From assembly GCF_023336905.1 (NCBI RefSeq), contig NZ_JAMBLS010000007.1:1-64000 (forward strand): 64,000 nucleotides of DNA. The letters are read 5' to 3'. Shown here piece by piece: positions 42,074-51,040 of this stretch. This DNA comes from Bacteroides sp. ET71. GTDB taxonomy: Bacteria; Bacteroidota; Bacteroidia; Bacteroidales; Bacteroidaceae. The notes below the pieces were generated by a model. The model was not told the DNA's origin. It searched no databases and saw nothing but the letters and a program-made list of their open reading frames with translations. Made by a program: the position numbers and the translations under genes. Position 1 is the stretch's first letter; the number at the start of each line of letters is the position of its first letter.

Positions 42074-44212
42074 TTAGAAGAAAAGATAACGCATATCCTT
42101 CACTTCTGCCTTCAAATACAAATCATTGATGAACTGCATAGCCATACGGGCATGCATGGAAGCCTGAGTCTCCTGCTCTGTTTTCTCATTAAACTCCTCG
42201 TTCTGCTTCTCCTCTGCATAAGGTTGCAACACGAACACCCCGCCATTACCCTTAATCGGCTGGCTCAACTGGTTGGGTTCAGCCACAGAAGCATAAGCGC
42301 TCACCAACGGCTCACTGCTTCTCAAGGCAGCCACGTATGCCGGCGCACCAAAGCTTACGTGCTTCACAGAATCGCTCACAGCATCTTTCAAGTTCTTATA
42401 TTGTTCGAAAGAAGAGGCACCGGCGGCTTTCATGTCGGCCATAATCTTCTCAGCCTTCTTATCGCGCAACAATTCGAAACGCAACTGATTCTGAACCAAA
42501 GACAAGGGACGATAGCCTTCAGGCACAATGCCGGACAAGCCAACCATCAGCATGTGGTCATTATCACCGCACTCGAACAAGCCTGAAACCTCACCGGGCT
42601 TAGCATTAAACGCCCATCTCAAAGCCTCCTTCGTGTCTCTGATACTACCGATGCCATGTTCAGAACTACGCAAATCGTTCCGTTCCAACAGTCTGTAACC
42701 TGCATCTTCAGCATTGGCCACCATTTTCTCCAGCGTATTATTGGTAGCGATGAACTGGCTGAAATCATTGTAAGCCTTGCTATATGTTTCCTTACTGAAC
42801 TCAACCACACGCTTCACGACAGCCACTTTATACTTCTCTTTCACAGCTTTCTTATCTGTAACCTGCAAAATCACATTGGCCTGTCCCAACGCAAGGTTCT
42901 TCAACTCATCCTTTTTGCCCATTGTGATAGCCTCGATATACTTCAAGTTATCACCATCAATTTGCGCGCCTTCATAGTTAACCGAAGATATCCATGTCGG
43001 CTCACCCGTCTGTCCATACTTCTTGGCCACTTCTGCGAAGTCAGCTCCTCCCTTGATGGCATCATAAATACTGTCGGCCAGAGTCTTAGTTCTCGCGGCA
43101 TTTTCGCCAACGACTTGTATCTGACGAAATTCCACAGAGTCAGGCATAGAAGCAACAGCCAGTTTCTTAAAGGCATTCAGCGTATTGTCTGAAGCATTGT
43201 AATAAGGACCGAAGACATCTCCCGTAGATACTGAATCCAAACGAGCTACCACATCACCCGGCAACGCACGAGTGGTATAGAACAGGTCCACATAAGGCAC
43301 ATCCGAACCAGCCGAACGTACGAACGTCGTATAGTCCGTTACGTTGCCGGCAAGTTGAGTCGTATATTCTTCCATTTCTTCCTGCAAAGCAGCCTTGTCT
43401 TCGGCACTGGCAGTCACCTGTACATCAATGAAACGGATGTTTCGCGTCTCTACATATTGTCTGAATTGCTCCTTCTTCTTGTCATAAGCAGCTTTCAAAT
43501 CAGCTTCAGAGACCGTCACCGTAGAATCTGATACAGAAGAATAAGGAACAGCAGCCAACAGCAAATCCGACTGAGCTACACGGGCATCATAAGCATTTTG
43601 AGCCTCAACAGGATTTGAAATCAGTGCATTGCCAATCAGAGACATGTATTTCTCGCGCAAACGCGTCTGTACCAACGTTTTTTCGATGAATTGCCAATAC
43701 GTGTACATCTTCTGATAATATTCTGCATACTCGGCAGGCATCTGTGCTTGATTCATCTGAGCGTAATCAGCCAGGAATTTGTTCAACATATCCTTATCGA
43801 ACAATCCGGTTTGCGGATTACGGAAAGGTGTGTTTTGCAACAAGCGGTGCGTACCCGTATTAATGATAGACAGAAGCTCGGCATCAGAAACCTCCAAACC
43901 CATCTTCTTGGCTTCATTCTCTATCAGCTTATTCTCAACATAAGTCTGCCAAACCTCGTCTTGAAGCCGGCTGACTTCTTCATCCGTCAAAGAATTTACG
44001 TTTCTCGCAATCTTTACGACTTCCGTATATTCTTCAACCATCTTTTGATAATCTTGGGCAGATATTGACTCCCCATTCACTTCTCCTACATCTTGCGATT
44101 GGTGTGGACGCATCACTTGCCATGCATCACCTGCAATGAAAGCAAACAATGCCAAACCGACCACAATCACCACTAACGGTCCTCTAGACCTAATCTTTTG
44201 TAATGTTGCCAT
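42074..44212 (-). CDS. SurA/PpiD-type peptidylprolyl isomerase, membrane-anchored
   Basis: A 712-residue chaperone. A single N-terminal membrane helix (GPLVVIVVGLALFAFIAG) is followed by a SurA_N-like helical domain with GEVNGESISAQDYQKMVEEYT. A parvulin rotamase domain lies around residues 345-450 (VGENAARTKTLADSIYDAIKGGADFAEVAKKYGQ). A long C-terminal helical region follows. PpiD-type proteins help newly exported proteins fold near the Sec translocon. The neighbours lptC and the OMP-like gene fit an envelope-biogenesis operon. Confidence 0.9.
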   Translation of the reverse strand: MATLQKIRSRGPLVVIVVGLALFAFIAGDAWQVMRPHQSQDVGEVNGESISAQDYQKMVEEYTEVVKIARNVNSLTDEEVSRLQDEVWQTYVENKLIENEAKKMGLEVSDAELLSIINTGTHRLLQNTPFRNPQTGLFDKDMLNKFLADYAQMNQAQMPAEYAEYYQKMYTYWQFIEKTLVQTRLREKYMSLIGNALISNPVEAQNAYDARVAQSDLLLAAVPYSSVSDSTVTVSEADLKAAYDKKKEQFRQYVETRNIRFIDVQVTASAEDKAALQEEMEEYTTQLAGNVTDYTTFVRSAGSDVPYVDLFYTTRALPGDVVARLDSVSTGDVFGPYYNASDNTLNAFKKLAVASMPDSVEFRQIQVVGENAARTKTLADSIYDAIKGGADFAEVAKKYGQTGEPTWISSVNYEGAQIDGDNLKYIEAITMGKKDELKNLALGQANVILQVTDKKAVKEKYKVAVVKRVVEFSKETYSKAYNDFSQFIATNNTLEKMVANAEDAGYRLLERNDLRSSEHGIGSIRDTKEALRWAFNAKPGEVSGLFECGDNDHMLMVGLSGIVPEGYRPLSLVQNQLRFELLRDKKAEKIMADMKAAGASSFEQYKNLKDAVSDSVKHVSFGAPAYVAALRSSEPLVSAYASVAEPNQLSQPIKGNGGVFVLQPYAEEKQNEEFNEKTEQETQASMHARMAMQFINDLYLKAEVKDMRYLFF

Positions 44213-44334
44213 TTTTACGTTAATACAATTATATTATTTATTACTTATTTCTTCTATTTCCGTTTTAGCGCACGAAGATACGAAAAATGCCAATAAGCAT
44301 CTACTTATTTGCCCAAAAATTACGTTTAAAAGAT

Positions 44335-45591
44335 TCATTCGCTCACTTTTAAGCGGACAAGTTCTATTTTTGTAGCAGTCAACCGCAATATTTTAAACTG
44401 AAACTTGCCTATCGTAACGACCTCATGCTGTTTCGGAAAATTCTGGTAACAACTCAATATAAGTCCACCAACCGTCTGATAGTCATCCGACTCAGGCAAA
44501 TCCAAATCAAATGTCTCATTAACTTTCTCAATCTCCAGACGGGCAGAAAGCACATATTCATGCTCACCGACTTGTTTGCATACATAACTTGTGTTATCAT
44601 GTTCGTCTTCAATGTCTCCGAAAATCTCTTCCACCAAATCTTCCAATGAGACGATGCCCGACGTTCCTCCGAACTCATCGACAACCACTGCTATCGTTTT
44701 TTTCTGCTGCATAAAGAGTTTCATCAGCTTATGCGCCGGCATTGTCTCTGGTACAATCGGAATTGGTTTGACGCAATTACGCCAATCCGAAGAAGTCCGA
44801 AACATCTCTGACGAATGAATATAACCTATCACATTATCAATATTCCCGTCATAAACAATAATCTTCGACAGTCCCGATTCTACAAACAAGCTCTTAAGTT
44901 CTTCCAGCGTTTCTGTTACATCCACAGCTACGACTTCTGTACGCGGAACGATACAATCACGGATTCGAATGTTCGAAAAGTCCAAAGCGTTCTGGAAAAT
45001 TTTCACATCATCATCCAAATCCTCTTCGTCAGCAACACCCTCCAAACTGTTTTGTACATACTGGTCCAAATCAACTTTACCTAAAGCCTTATTGGTGTTC
45101 TCTTTATTCATCTTAACCCCTGTCATCCAGAATAACAAGCGAGCTCCGCCAAGCAGGCACTTAGCAATCGGGCATAAAAAGACATAACATAACAGTATGG
45201 GAAGAGCAAAGAAACATAATACGAAATCCGGATTGATTTTAAACAACGTTTTCGGCAAAAGTTCACCGAAGACAAGAACGGCAACCCACACCACAAGCAC
45301 CTGCAACAGCAACAGAAAAGCAGGATAAGGCATGAACTTCTCCGGTATAGATTGTTCCAGAAAGACAGCCGACAGAATAACACAAATAATCAATGCAACA
45401 TAGTTCCCCACCAACATAGAGGAGTGGAAACTTGCCGTATGGCGCAGGAAAAGAGAAATCACCCAAGAATTCCAACGTGATTGTTTCGCCAACTCAAGGC
45501 GCATCTTATCCATGGATGAAAAGGCTGCTTCCACGCCGGAAAAGAAAACGAGGCAAGCCACGGCTATCAACAAATATCCCCAAGTATCCAT
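44335..45591 (-). CDS. CNNM/CorC (hemolysin C) family membrane protein
   Basis: 418 residues: DUF21/CNNM transmembrane domain (about 1-180, four helices). Then a pair of CBS domains starts at RDCIVPRTEVVAVDV and includes VDEFGGTSGIVSLEDLVEEIFGDIEDE. The last part is a CorC_HlyC domain. Family members transport or sense Mg2+ and related cations; the Bacteroidota gliding protein GldE is a relative. It follows lptC by one base on the same strand. Confidence 0.9.
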   Translation of the reverse strand: MDTWGYLLIAVACLVFFSGVEAAFSSMDKMRLELAKQSRWNSWVISLFLRHTASFHSSMLVGNYVALIICVILSAVFLEQSIPEKFMPYPAFLLLLQVLVVWVAVLVFGELLPKTLFKINPDFVLCFFALPILLCYVFLCPIAKCLLGGARLLFWMTGVKMNKENTNKALGKVDLDQYVQNSLEGVADEEDLDDDVKIFQNALDFSNIRIRDCIVPRTEVVAVDVTETLEELKSLFVESGLSKIIVYDGNIDNVIGYIHSSEMFRTSSDWRNCVKPIPIVPETMPAHKLMKLFMQQKKTIAVVVDEFGGTSGIVSLEDLVEEIFGDIEDEHDNTSYVCKQVGEHEYVLSARLEIEKVNETFDLDLPESDDYQTVGGLILSCYQNFPKQHEVVTIGKFQFKILRLTATKIELVRLKVSE

Positions 45592-46224
45592 TTACTTCTT
45601 CTGTAATGTATCGGCCTGCAAGCTATCAGGAGGCGCCGTCGCAGTGTCATCCACATAAAAAATACCTTCAGGCTTATGAATAGTATAGATTGTCATTTGC
45701 TGGTTCGACTCAAAGCCACGTCCTATGATAACCCTGTCCGGCTGCTCTATGCGTATGCGATGATCTGAATACACCCGTTGTTTCTTCTGGTCCCAATACA
45801 ACAAATCCGTATCAAACTTCTCACCCTTAAGATTCTGAATATGGACATTACTTACCAACTTCCATAACTCTTCTTTGTTATAAAAATATGCCGTATCGGC
45901 TTCAATACTGGCTTCTACCTGAAACAATGTATCAAACTTTTCCAAGTAAACACCTTGCTCAAAAGCCCAATAAGGAGGAACTTTACGGTCGAAAACCTTC
46001 CATTCTTCCGTATTAATGCGGTAACGTATCATACCAGAATCGGATATCAGCGTCGTCACTCCCCGGGTATCCATCACGGGCAAAGAATCACGTTCAGTGA
46101 TGGCTTCCCCCATAGCTTTCTGGTTCCCCGAACAAGAAAAGCATGAAAGGAGTATCCCCCCTATCATGCCCCATGCCAAAGCCCCGCAAGGCCTACACCA
46201 TTTCTTTGCCGATACCTGTCTCAC
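45592..46224 (-). CDS. lptC: LPS export periplasmic protein LptC
   Basis: 210 residues with a lipoprotein-like signal (GMIGGILLSCFSC). The LptC core is visible in GMIRYRINTEEWKVFD, WAFEQGVYLEKFD, ADTAYFYNKEELWKLVSNVHIQN and TDLLYWDQKKQRVYSDHRIRI. LptC bridges the inner-membrane LptBFG transporter and LptA. The gene is separated by only three bases from the barrel-like gene and abuts the CNNM gene. Confidence 0.88.
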   Translation of the reverse strand: MRQVSAKKWCRPCGALAWGMIGGILLSCFSCSGNQKAMGEAITERDSLPVMDTRGVTTLISDSGMIRYRINTEEWKVFDRKVPPYWAFEQGVYLEKFDTLFQVEASIEADTAYFYNKEELWKLVSNVHIQNLKGEKFDTDLLYWDQKKQRVYSDHRIRIEQPDRVIIGRGFESNQQMTIYTIHKPEGIFYVDDTATAPPDSLQADTLQKK

Positions 46225-46227
46225 TGT

Positions 46228-47487
46228 TTAATCAACCTTACGTTTAAAGAACCAGCGCTCGTTGAAGGTTATGCCGATACATATCCTCAAGGTATTTTCA
46301 TCCAAGAATGTCGCTCTCTCGCCTTGAGTATGCACATACTGGGCTGAAACACTGACCATTGAACGAGTTCTCGGTATAGGCAATCCAAAGCCCGCACTGA
46401 CTCCATATTCCTTGGCAGCACGCACTCCATCTATTTTATAATAAGGAAGAGAATAATAAGCACCTGCACGGTATTTAATGCGAGCCAGATAATTACGGCC
46501 TATCGGATTCGGAATCATTTCTGCACCAAACGAATAACGGGTCCGTTTACAGAAGACATTCTTCTCGCCCATGTAAGCGACTTCGTCCCAGTTCTGCATC
46601 ATAACATCAGCAGCAACAGTCAAACGTTGGTCATACACATAAGCCAATCCCCCACCCCATGTAGTAGGGATTCCGAAATCTCCTTCCAATTCAGTTTGGC
46701 TCAACGATGCATTTGCATCCGTTCCCGTCTGGCGATACTCGACAGCATCACTTTTTAAGTTATGTCCCGGAGAGAAAACCAAGCCCAACGTCAAAGCATG
46801 TTTTTTACCTATTTGTTGCGTATACTGGGCACCGAAATCCAGTTTATAGCTCTTTACATCAACCTCTCTGCTGATGATAGTAGAAAACAAATCACTGTTA
46901 TAAGGGAAAATCAGCGTATTGCTGCGCGATACATCTCCCCATAAGTAAGAGACATTCGCACCTACCGACAGATTCTTTAATATCTTAAATCCCGCACCTA
47001 TATACAATTGATGCAGGCCACCGGTCCCACTATATTGCACAGAACTGGACGCCGTCTCCGAGTCTTGATTCTCACGAAACTCGCCGATGTTATAACCAAT
47101 ATTGGCATAAGGAATCAAGCCCAGACTGACAGCCGCCCATTTTGCAGCCCGGAATTGCATGGTAACATAATCAAAACTTGAATTTTTGGCGTTTTGCTTC
47201 AACACGCCATTACTAAAATTCGTATTTTGTAATGAGATTCCTCCATCAAAAATAAAAGTCAATGAATCCACCACTGTATAAGAAGCCGGATTGGCAAAAT
47301 TGACCAAAGACCTGTCCCGCAAAGCATATGCGACACCGCCCATAGCCTTACTATTAGCAGACCCTTGATCTGTCAACTGACCGTATCCATAACGTGTATA
47401 AGGCGAATTTGTATTGTTTTGAGCAAAAGCCACTTCTGACAACATCATGAGCAAAAGCGCCCAAAACACATGTCTATACTTTATCAT
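46228..47487 (-). CDS. Outer-membrane beta-barrel protein, FadL/PorV-like
   Basis: 419 residues with signal peptide YRHVFWALLLMMLSEVAFAQ. The mature start NNTNSPYTRYGYGQLTDQGS and GGVAYALRDRSLVNFANPASY is typical of Bacteroidota OMP P1/FadL-like proteins. Alternating aromatic beta-strands run to the C-terminal phenylalanine-rich end. It is the first gene of the lptC-CNNM-surA operon. Its promoter region borders the accessory island at 47488. The transported substrate is unknown. Confidence 0.8.
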   Translation of the reverse strand: MIKYRHVFWALLLMMLSEVAFAQNNTNSPYTRYGYGQLTDQGSANSKAMGGVAYALRDRSLVNFANPASYTVVDSLTFIFDGGISLQNTNFSNGVLKQNAKNSSFDYVTMQFRAAKWAAVSLGLIPYANIGYNIGEFRENQDSETASSSVQYSGTGGLHQLYIGAGFKILKNLSVGANVSYLWGDVSRSNTLIFPYNSDLFSTIISREVDVKSYKLDFGAQYTQQIGKKHALTLGLVFSPGHNLKSDAVEYRQTGTDANASLSQTELEGDFGIPTTWGGGLAYVYDQRLTVAADVMMQNWDEVAYMGEKNVFCKRTRYSFGAEMIPNPIGRNYLARIKYRAGAYYSLPYYKIDGVRAAKEYGVSAGFGLPIPRTRSMVSVSAQYVHTQGERATFLDENTLRICIGITFNERWFFKRKVD

Positions 47488-47622
47488 TCTTTATTTTATA
47501 TCTATTTTAATCCTTCCTAAATATAGAAAACTGCCTGCAAAGATGAGATTTTTTATGTTTGTATCAAAAGAAAAAATCCCGTGTGACCGTTAAAAAACAT
47601 AAAACATCCATTTATTTAGAGT

Positions 47623-47731
47623 GTTTAAAATTCATTTTCCTGTTATCCCGAGCGTAGTCGGGGGATCTCACTATGCGCTGAAAAGTGTCTGTCATTCTGA
47701 GCGAAGCCCGCAGGGCGTAGTCGAAGAATCT
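47623..47731 (+). repeat. Dispersed two-part intergenic repeat, copy 1
   Basis: Part A starts GTTTAAAATTCATTTTCCTG. Part B (47685-47731) contains GTCATTCTGAGCGAAGCCC and GGGCGTAGTCGAAGAATCT. The same two parts, in the same order on the other strand, occur at 58781-58928; part B differs there by one base in 47. Confidence 0.85.
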
Positions 47732-47894
47732 CTCTAAGGGCTCTGTCCGTCTGGCAGCGCAAGAATGAAGCCTGACCCGTTCAGGCTTTTTTATGCCCTT
47801 CGACATTCAGAATGGGGGATATACTAAAGCAATCAGTAAAAAAACAGGAAAAGAAAACCTTCTAAAGACGCTCCTGGTTCGTGTCTATACACTC

Positions 47895-47938
47895 GAACTT
47901 GGTACGACTTTGGTACGAACCGGGTACGAGCCGGGTCG
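47895..47938. repeat. Four 11-bp tandem repeats (iterons), second locus
   Basis: GAACTTGGTAC, GACTTTGGTAC, GAACCGGGTAC and GAGCCGGGTCG in direct series. The family is the same as at 9102-9145, in inverted orientation. Confidence 0.85.
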
Positions 47939-48122
47939 GTCGGGTGGCCGGAGAGGCACTTATGGTAAAAAATACTGACCCTTTGCGCGTAAGCCAATCT
48001 TCGGCGGGTGAAAGCGTCTTTCCCGAGTGGTGCGCATTTTTATCGTATAGGTTTTAGAGGCTGTTCAAGATTCGCTTTTGTCTGGTTGAGCGTTGTTACT
48101 CCCCGTTATCGGAGGAGAACAA

Positions 48123-48152
48123 CTCGGGATGACAGAGAGAATGAGTTTAAAC
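48123..48152 (-). repeat. Inverted copy of repeat part A
   Basis: The reverse complement matches 47623-47652 in about 22 of 30 positions, with both ends (GTTTAAA and CCCGAG) conserved. It makes the 530-base interval look like an element with terminal inverted repeats. Confidence 0.65.
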
Positions 48153-48199
48153 GCTCTTATTCTTTTTCGATAAAACAGCTATTGTATAGCAAAAAGATG

Positions 48200-48207
48200 T
48201 AACTTTG
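48200..48207 (+). promoter_or_regulatory. -7 box of the TPR-HTH regulator gene
   Basis: TAACTTTG, about 107 bases before the ATG at 48315; no clear -33 element. Confidence 0.45.
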
Positions 48208-48314
48208 CTGTGGGTTAAGTGGACTTAGTGCAAGTGCATTAATTGGGAGGCAAACTGCTTAGCAGGCATTGCATTATGGATTAAACTTGACTTTGCAAGA
48301 AAATTCGATTGAGC

Positions 48315-49994
48315 ATGAAGCAGACTATTCATTTATTCGGCATTGCGGCACTTTTGTTCATTTGGGGGATGGGTGGGTGTAGCCATTCAAATCCGACATT
48401 GACTTCTGTCGAACAACTTATGGACGAAAGACCTGACTCTGCTCTTGCTATACTGCAAGGAATGGATACGCTGACGCTTAAATCGTCGGAAGAAAAAGCG
48501 CTTTATTCATTGTTGTCTGTGCAAACTCGATATAAGAATCATGTTGATGTGCAAGATACTGCTCAGATACAGGCGGCTGTCGATTTTTATGCGGACAGCA
48601 AAGATGATTATCACAAGATGTTGGCCTATTATTACTTGGCTCGTGTGGAAGAAAATAGGCACAAATATTCCATGGCCATTGTCAATCTGCTGAAAGCCGA
48701 AACAGCGGCGAAGAAGATTCCTGATTATTTTTATTTGGGGATGATATATCGGTCTTTTTCTGATATTTACAATTGCATTTTCAATGGTGTGGAGGGGGTG
48801 AAGTATGCCCAAAAAGCCTACGAATGTTTCCAAAAGTCGGGGCATACCCTTCATGCCGACTGGGGGCTGTTGGATATAGGCCGCTCGTTTCATAATGGCG
48901 AAGATTATGACAACAGCGTTGAAGTCTTGCAAAAAGTAGCGGATATTGCTTCGGCCAAACAAGATACCGTTTTGTGGTGCGAAGCCCTGAAGCTTCTGGC
49001 AACTTCAGGCATAGGAAAGAGAGACTACGGATTGACTCGAAGATGTTATGGCCGTATTATAAAGCTTGATGCCGGGCGGATGACGTTGGACGATTATCGC
49101 AATCTCGGGATAGCTTATCTGAAAACCGGCCAAATGGATAGTGCCCAATATTATATGGATAGGTTGGCTTCGGCCGATAGCACCCAGGGATGGCTGCCTT
49201 ACTTGTGGAACAAACGCCAGGGAAACTACCAAGAAGCCTTGCTCGCTTTGGAAAAAGAAAATTCGTACAATAACAAAGTGCTGCATGAGGTCATCAACCA
49301 GAATGTGACAGAGGCGGTTTCCAACTACCACCACTATGAAATGCAGGAGCAAAAGCAGGAATTGATGCGCATAAAGCGCAATGTTGCTGTGTTTTTCATC
49401 ATTTTGTTGTTGATTGCCATTATTGTGATGCAACACATCAGTTCCCAGAAGAAGAAAATAGAAAACAATATGTTGCTTGCATCTGACTTGCGCAATCTGC
49501 TGACGCTAAAGGAAACGGAAGCCCGGGAAATGCGGGATGCGATTAGCAGGAGGTTGGAAAATCAACAAATGGAGCACGAAGCTTTGCAAAAGGCAATTAA
49601 CAATCTATTTGAACAACATTTTGCCACTGTTGACAAGCTGAGCAGTGCGTATTACGAATATCAGGGAACCGCCAACGAAAAGCATAAGATTTATGCGGAT
49701 GTCATGAAGCTTGTTTCCGGACTTGGCTCGGACAAGCAAACGCTCGAAGAGTTGGAACGTTTTGTCAATACTTACAGGAACAATCTGATGTCACGCTTCA
49801 GAGAGGCTTTTCCCGATATGAAAGAGTCCGATAGCCTCCTCTACCTTTATTCCGTTGCAGGGTTTTCGCCGCGTGCCATCAGTATCTTTATCGGCGAAAA
49901 GTTGGAGGTGGTCTATAACAGGAAATCTCGCCTGAAGCAGAAAATCAATCGTAGCCTATCACCGGAAAAAGAGTCTTTTTTGCAGTACATGTAG
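48315..49994 (+). CDS. Membrane-spanning TPR - coiled-coil - HTH regulator
   Basis: 559 residues from the ATG at 48315 (a TTG six bases earlier is less likely). The N terminus is a lipoprotein-like signal ending at Cys22 (WGMGGC). Residues 30-350 are TPR helices that should be periplasmic. One membrane helix follows at about 357-373, then a coiled coil (375-450). The C terminus (about 505-550) resembles a LuxR/sigma-4-type HTH: DSLLYLYSVAGFSPRAISIFIGEKLEVVYNRKSRL. Bacteroidota have many such one-chain sensors. It starts the peptide-maturation region and is the natural candidate for its regulator, which is inference. Confidence 0.78.
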   Translation: MKQTIHLFGIAALLFIWGMGGCSHSNPTLTSVEQLMDERPDSALAILQGMDTLTLKSSEEKALYSLLSVQTRYKNHVDVQDTAQIQAAVDFYADSKDDYHKMLAYYYLARVEENRHKYSMAIVNLLKAETAAKKIPDYFYLGMIYRSFSDIYNCIFNGVEGVKYAQKAYECFQKSGHTLHADWGLLDIGRSFHNGEDYDNSVEVLQKVADIASAKQDTVLWCEALKLLATSGIGKRDYGLTRRCYGRIIKLDAGRMTLDDYRNLGIAYLKTGQMDSAQYYMDRLASADSTQGWLPYLWNKRQGNYQEALLALEKENSYNNKVLHEVINQNVTEAVSNYHHYEMQEQKQELMRIKRNVAVFFIILLLIAIIVMQHISSQKKKIENNMLLASDLRNLLTLKETEAREMRDAISRRLENQQMEHEALQKAINNLFEQHFATVDKLSSAYYEYQGTANEKHKIYADVMKLVSGLGSDKQTLEELERFVNTYRNNLMSRFREAFPDMKESDSLLYLYSVAGFSPRAISIFIGEKLEVVYNRKSRLKQKINRSLSPEKESFLQYM

Positions 49995-50201
49995 TTAACC
50001 TATTGATTACCAATTACCTATTTTACTTCTTTATGTTTAATTGACGTATCTTGCTGGCAATCAGCGTAATATGATCAAAGTTTGAGGGAGGATAGAAAAT
50101 GAAAACTATCTTCCTTTTATTTTATTGATAATCAGCAATATATTAATTTGCATGGATAGATTATTTGAGCTTAAAAATGATAATATTTTGTTTTTGTCGC
50201 T

Positions 50202-50209
50202 TAATTTTG
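50202..50209 (+). promoter_or_regulatory. -7 box before the small secreted protein
   Basis: TAATTTTG followed by C, 30 bases before the ATG at 50239. Confidence 0.5.
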
Positions 50210-50238
50210 CATGAGTGATTAAACAACATTTATGAGCT

Positions 50239-50613
50239 ATGAGAAAATTATTGTATTGCTTAATCCTTATGAGTGCCGTTGCAAATTCCGGCTTGTTTGT
50301 ACCAATGTTGGCGGCAACAAATAATGGAGAGTCATCGTCGCGTTTGCATAGTTCTGCATCTACAGATCGCCCAGAATCAGGTGTTCCTTTATGGATTGAC
50401 TGTCATTATAATTCCGGAGAAATGCGTTTTGATGCTCCTGAGACGTTTAACGATGTCGAGGTTGTCATCACGGAACTGAATACAGGCTGTAGCTTTACAT
50501 ATTATCTGACAAATGGGGAAGCATCGTTGTTTGTCGAACTGAACTCCGGCGCATATAGCATTCTCTATATAACAGAAAAGGGGGTATATGAGGGATGTTT
50601 AGATATTCCATGA
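50239..50613 (+). CDS. Small secreted protein, DUF3244-like
   Basis: 124 residues with a signal peptide (RKLLYCLILMSAVANSGLFVPMLAA). The mature domain, about 80 residues, is all-beta: PLWIDCHYNSGEMRFDAP, FNDVEVVITELNTGC and ASLFVELNSGAYSILYIT. This resembles the DUF3244 family of small Bacteroidota exported proteins that are often encoded near TPR-HTH regulators. No activity is known. It is between the regulator and the precursor peptide gene and could be an immunity or sensor partner, which I cannot show. Confidence 0.65.
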   Translation: MRKLLYCLILMSAVANSGLFVPMLAATNNGESSSRLHSSASTDRPESGVPLWIDCHYNSGEMRFDAPETFNDVEVVITELNTGCSFTYYLTNGEASLFVELNSGAYSILYITEKGVYEGCLDIP

Positions 50614-50731
50614 CAAGATTATAGTTAGAAATAATGTACCGGTATAATTAGGATACAGACCAACCTGTCCAAAGGAGCGGTTGCCGAAAAGCTGTTAAAG
50701 AGTAGGTGTAATAAATGGAAATCATAATAGC

Positions 50732-50923
50732 ATGAAACAAATTGTGACATTACAAGACATTCCTGAAACATTGGATATGCAGGAACTGATGGAAGTGAAA
50801 GGTGGAACTTCGGGTAAAAAAATAATTTGCATTTTTCGTTCGGCTGTTACTATTAAATGCGCACCGGGCGTTAGTGCAGTTGTTCAAGAACCGGAAGATC
50901 CTATTGATGACCTCCGAGATTAG
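50732..50923 (+). CDS. Putative RiPP precursor with double-glycine leader
   Basis: A 63-residue peptide. The leader QDIPETLDMQELMEVKGG ends in a double-glycine (residues 24-25) with the spacing L-x3-EL-x2-V-x-GG used by C39 peptidases and by the 'GG-Bacteroidales' natural product precursors. The predicted 38-residue core has two cysteines (33 and 43), an aromatic/basic start and an acidic end (EPEDPIDDLRD). A radical SAM maturase gene and a C39-peptidase exporter gene lie downstream, so the assignment rests on both motif and context. The modification and activity are unknown. Confidence 0.82.
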   Translation: MKQIVTLQDIPETLDMQELMEVKGGTSGKKIICIFRSAVTIKCAPGVSAVVQEPEDPIDDLRD

Positions 50924-50939
50924 CTTTCGTAGCTAATGC

Positions 50940-51012
50940 AAGACTGTATGAGAATGAGAATCTCCATTGTTGTGTAGAACACATGTGAAACTTTCTCATA
51001 CAGTCTTTTTTG
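50940..51012 (+). terminator. Terminator/attenuator between precursor and maturase
   Basis: A perfect 15-bp stem (50940-50954 with 50993-51007) with a 38-base partly self-pairing loop and a T7 tract. It lies 17 bases after the precursor stop and 29 bases before the maturase start, so it should set a high precursor-to-enzyme ratio. Confidence 0.88.
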
Positions 51013-51040
51013 AATAAATGTTTCAAATAGATAGCTTGTC

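Larger units (their letters stand above)
47488..48314. other. Repeat-filled intergenic region at the border of the RiPP island
   Basis: An 827-base space without a credible gene. It holds a pair of inverted 30-mers (47623-47652 and 48123-48152), a copy of a dispersed 47-bp repeat (47685-47731), the 11-bp iterons (47895-47938) and a TAACTTTG box (48200-48207) for the next gene. Confidence 0.75.

Noticed and set aside
47895-47938. Plasmid-type replication origin with iterons
   Set aside because: No replication initiator gene or AT-rich melting region is near, and the same iterons occur at a second chromosomal locus.
47793-47978. 61-codon plus-strand frame
   Set aside because: It runs straight through the 11-bp iterons and repeat DNA; its amino acid pattern only reflects the repeats.
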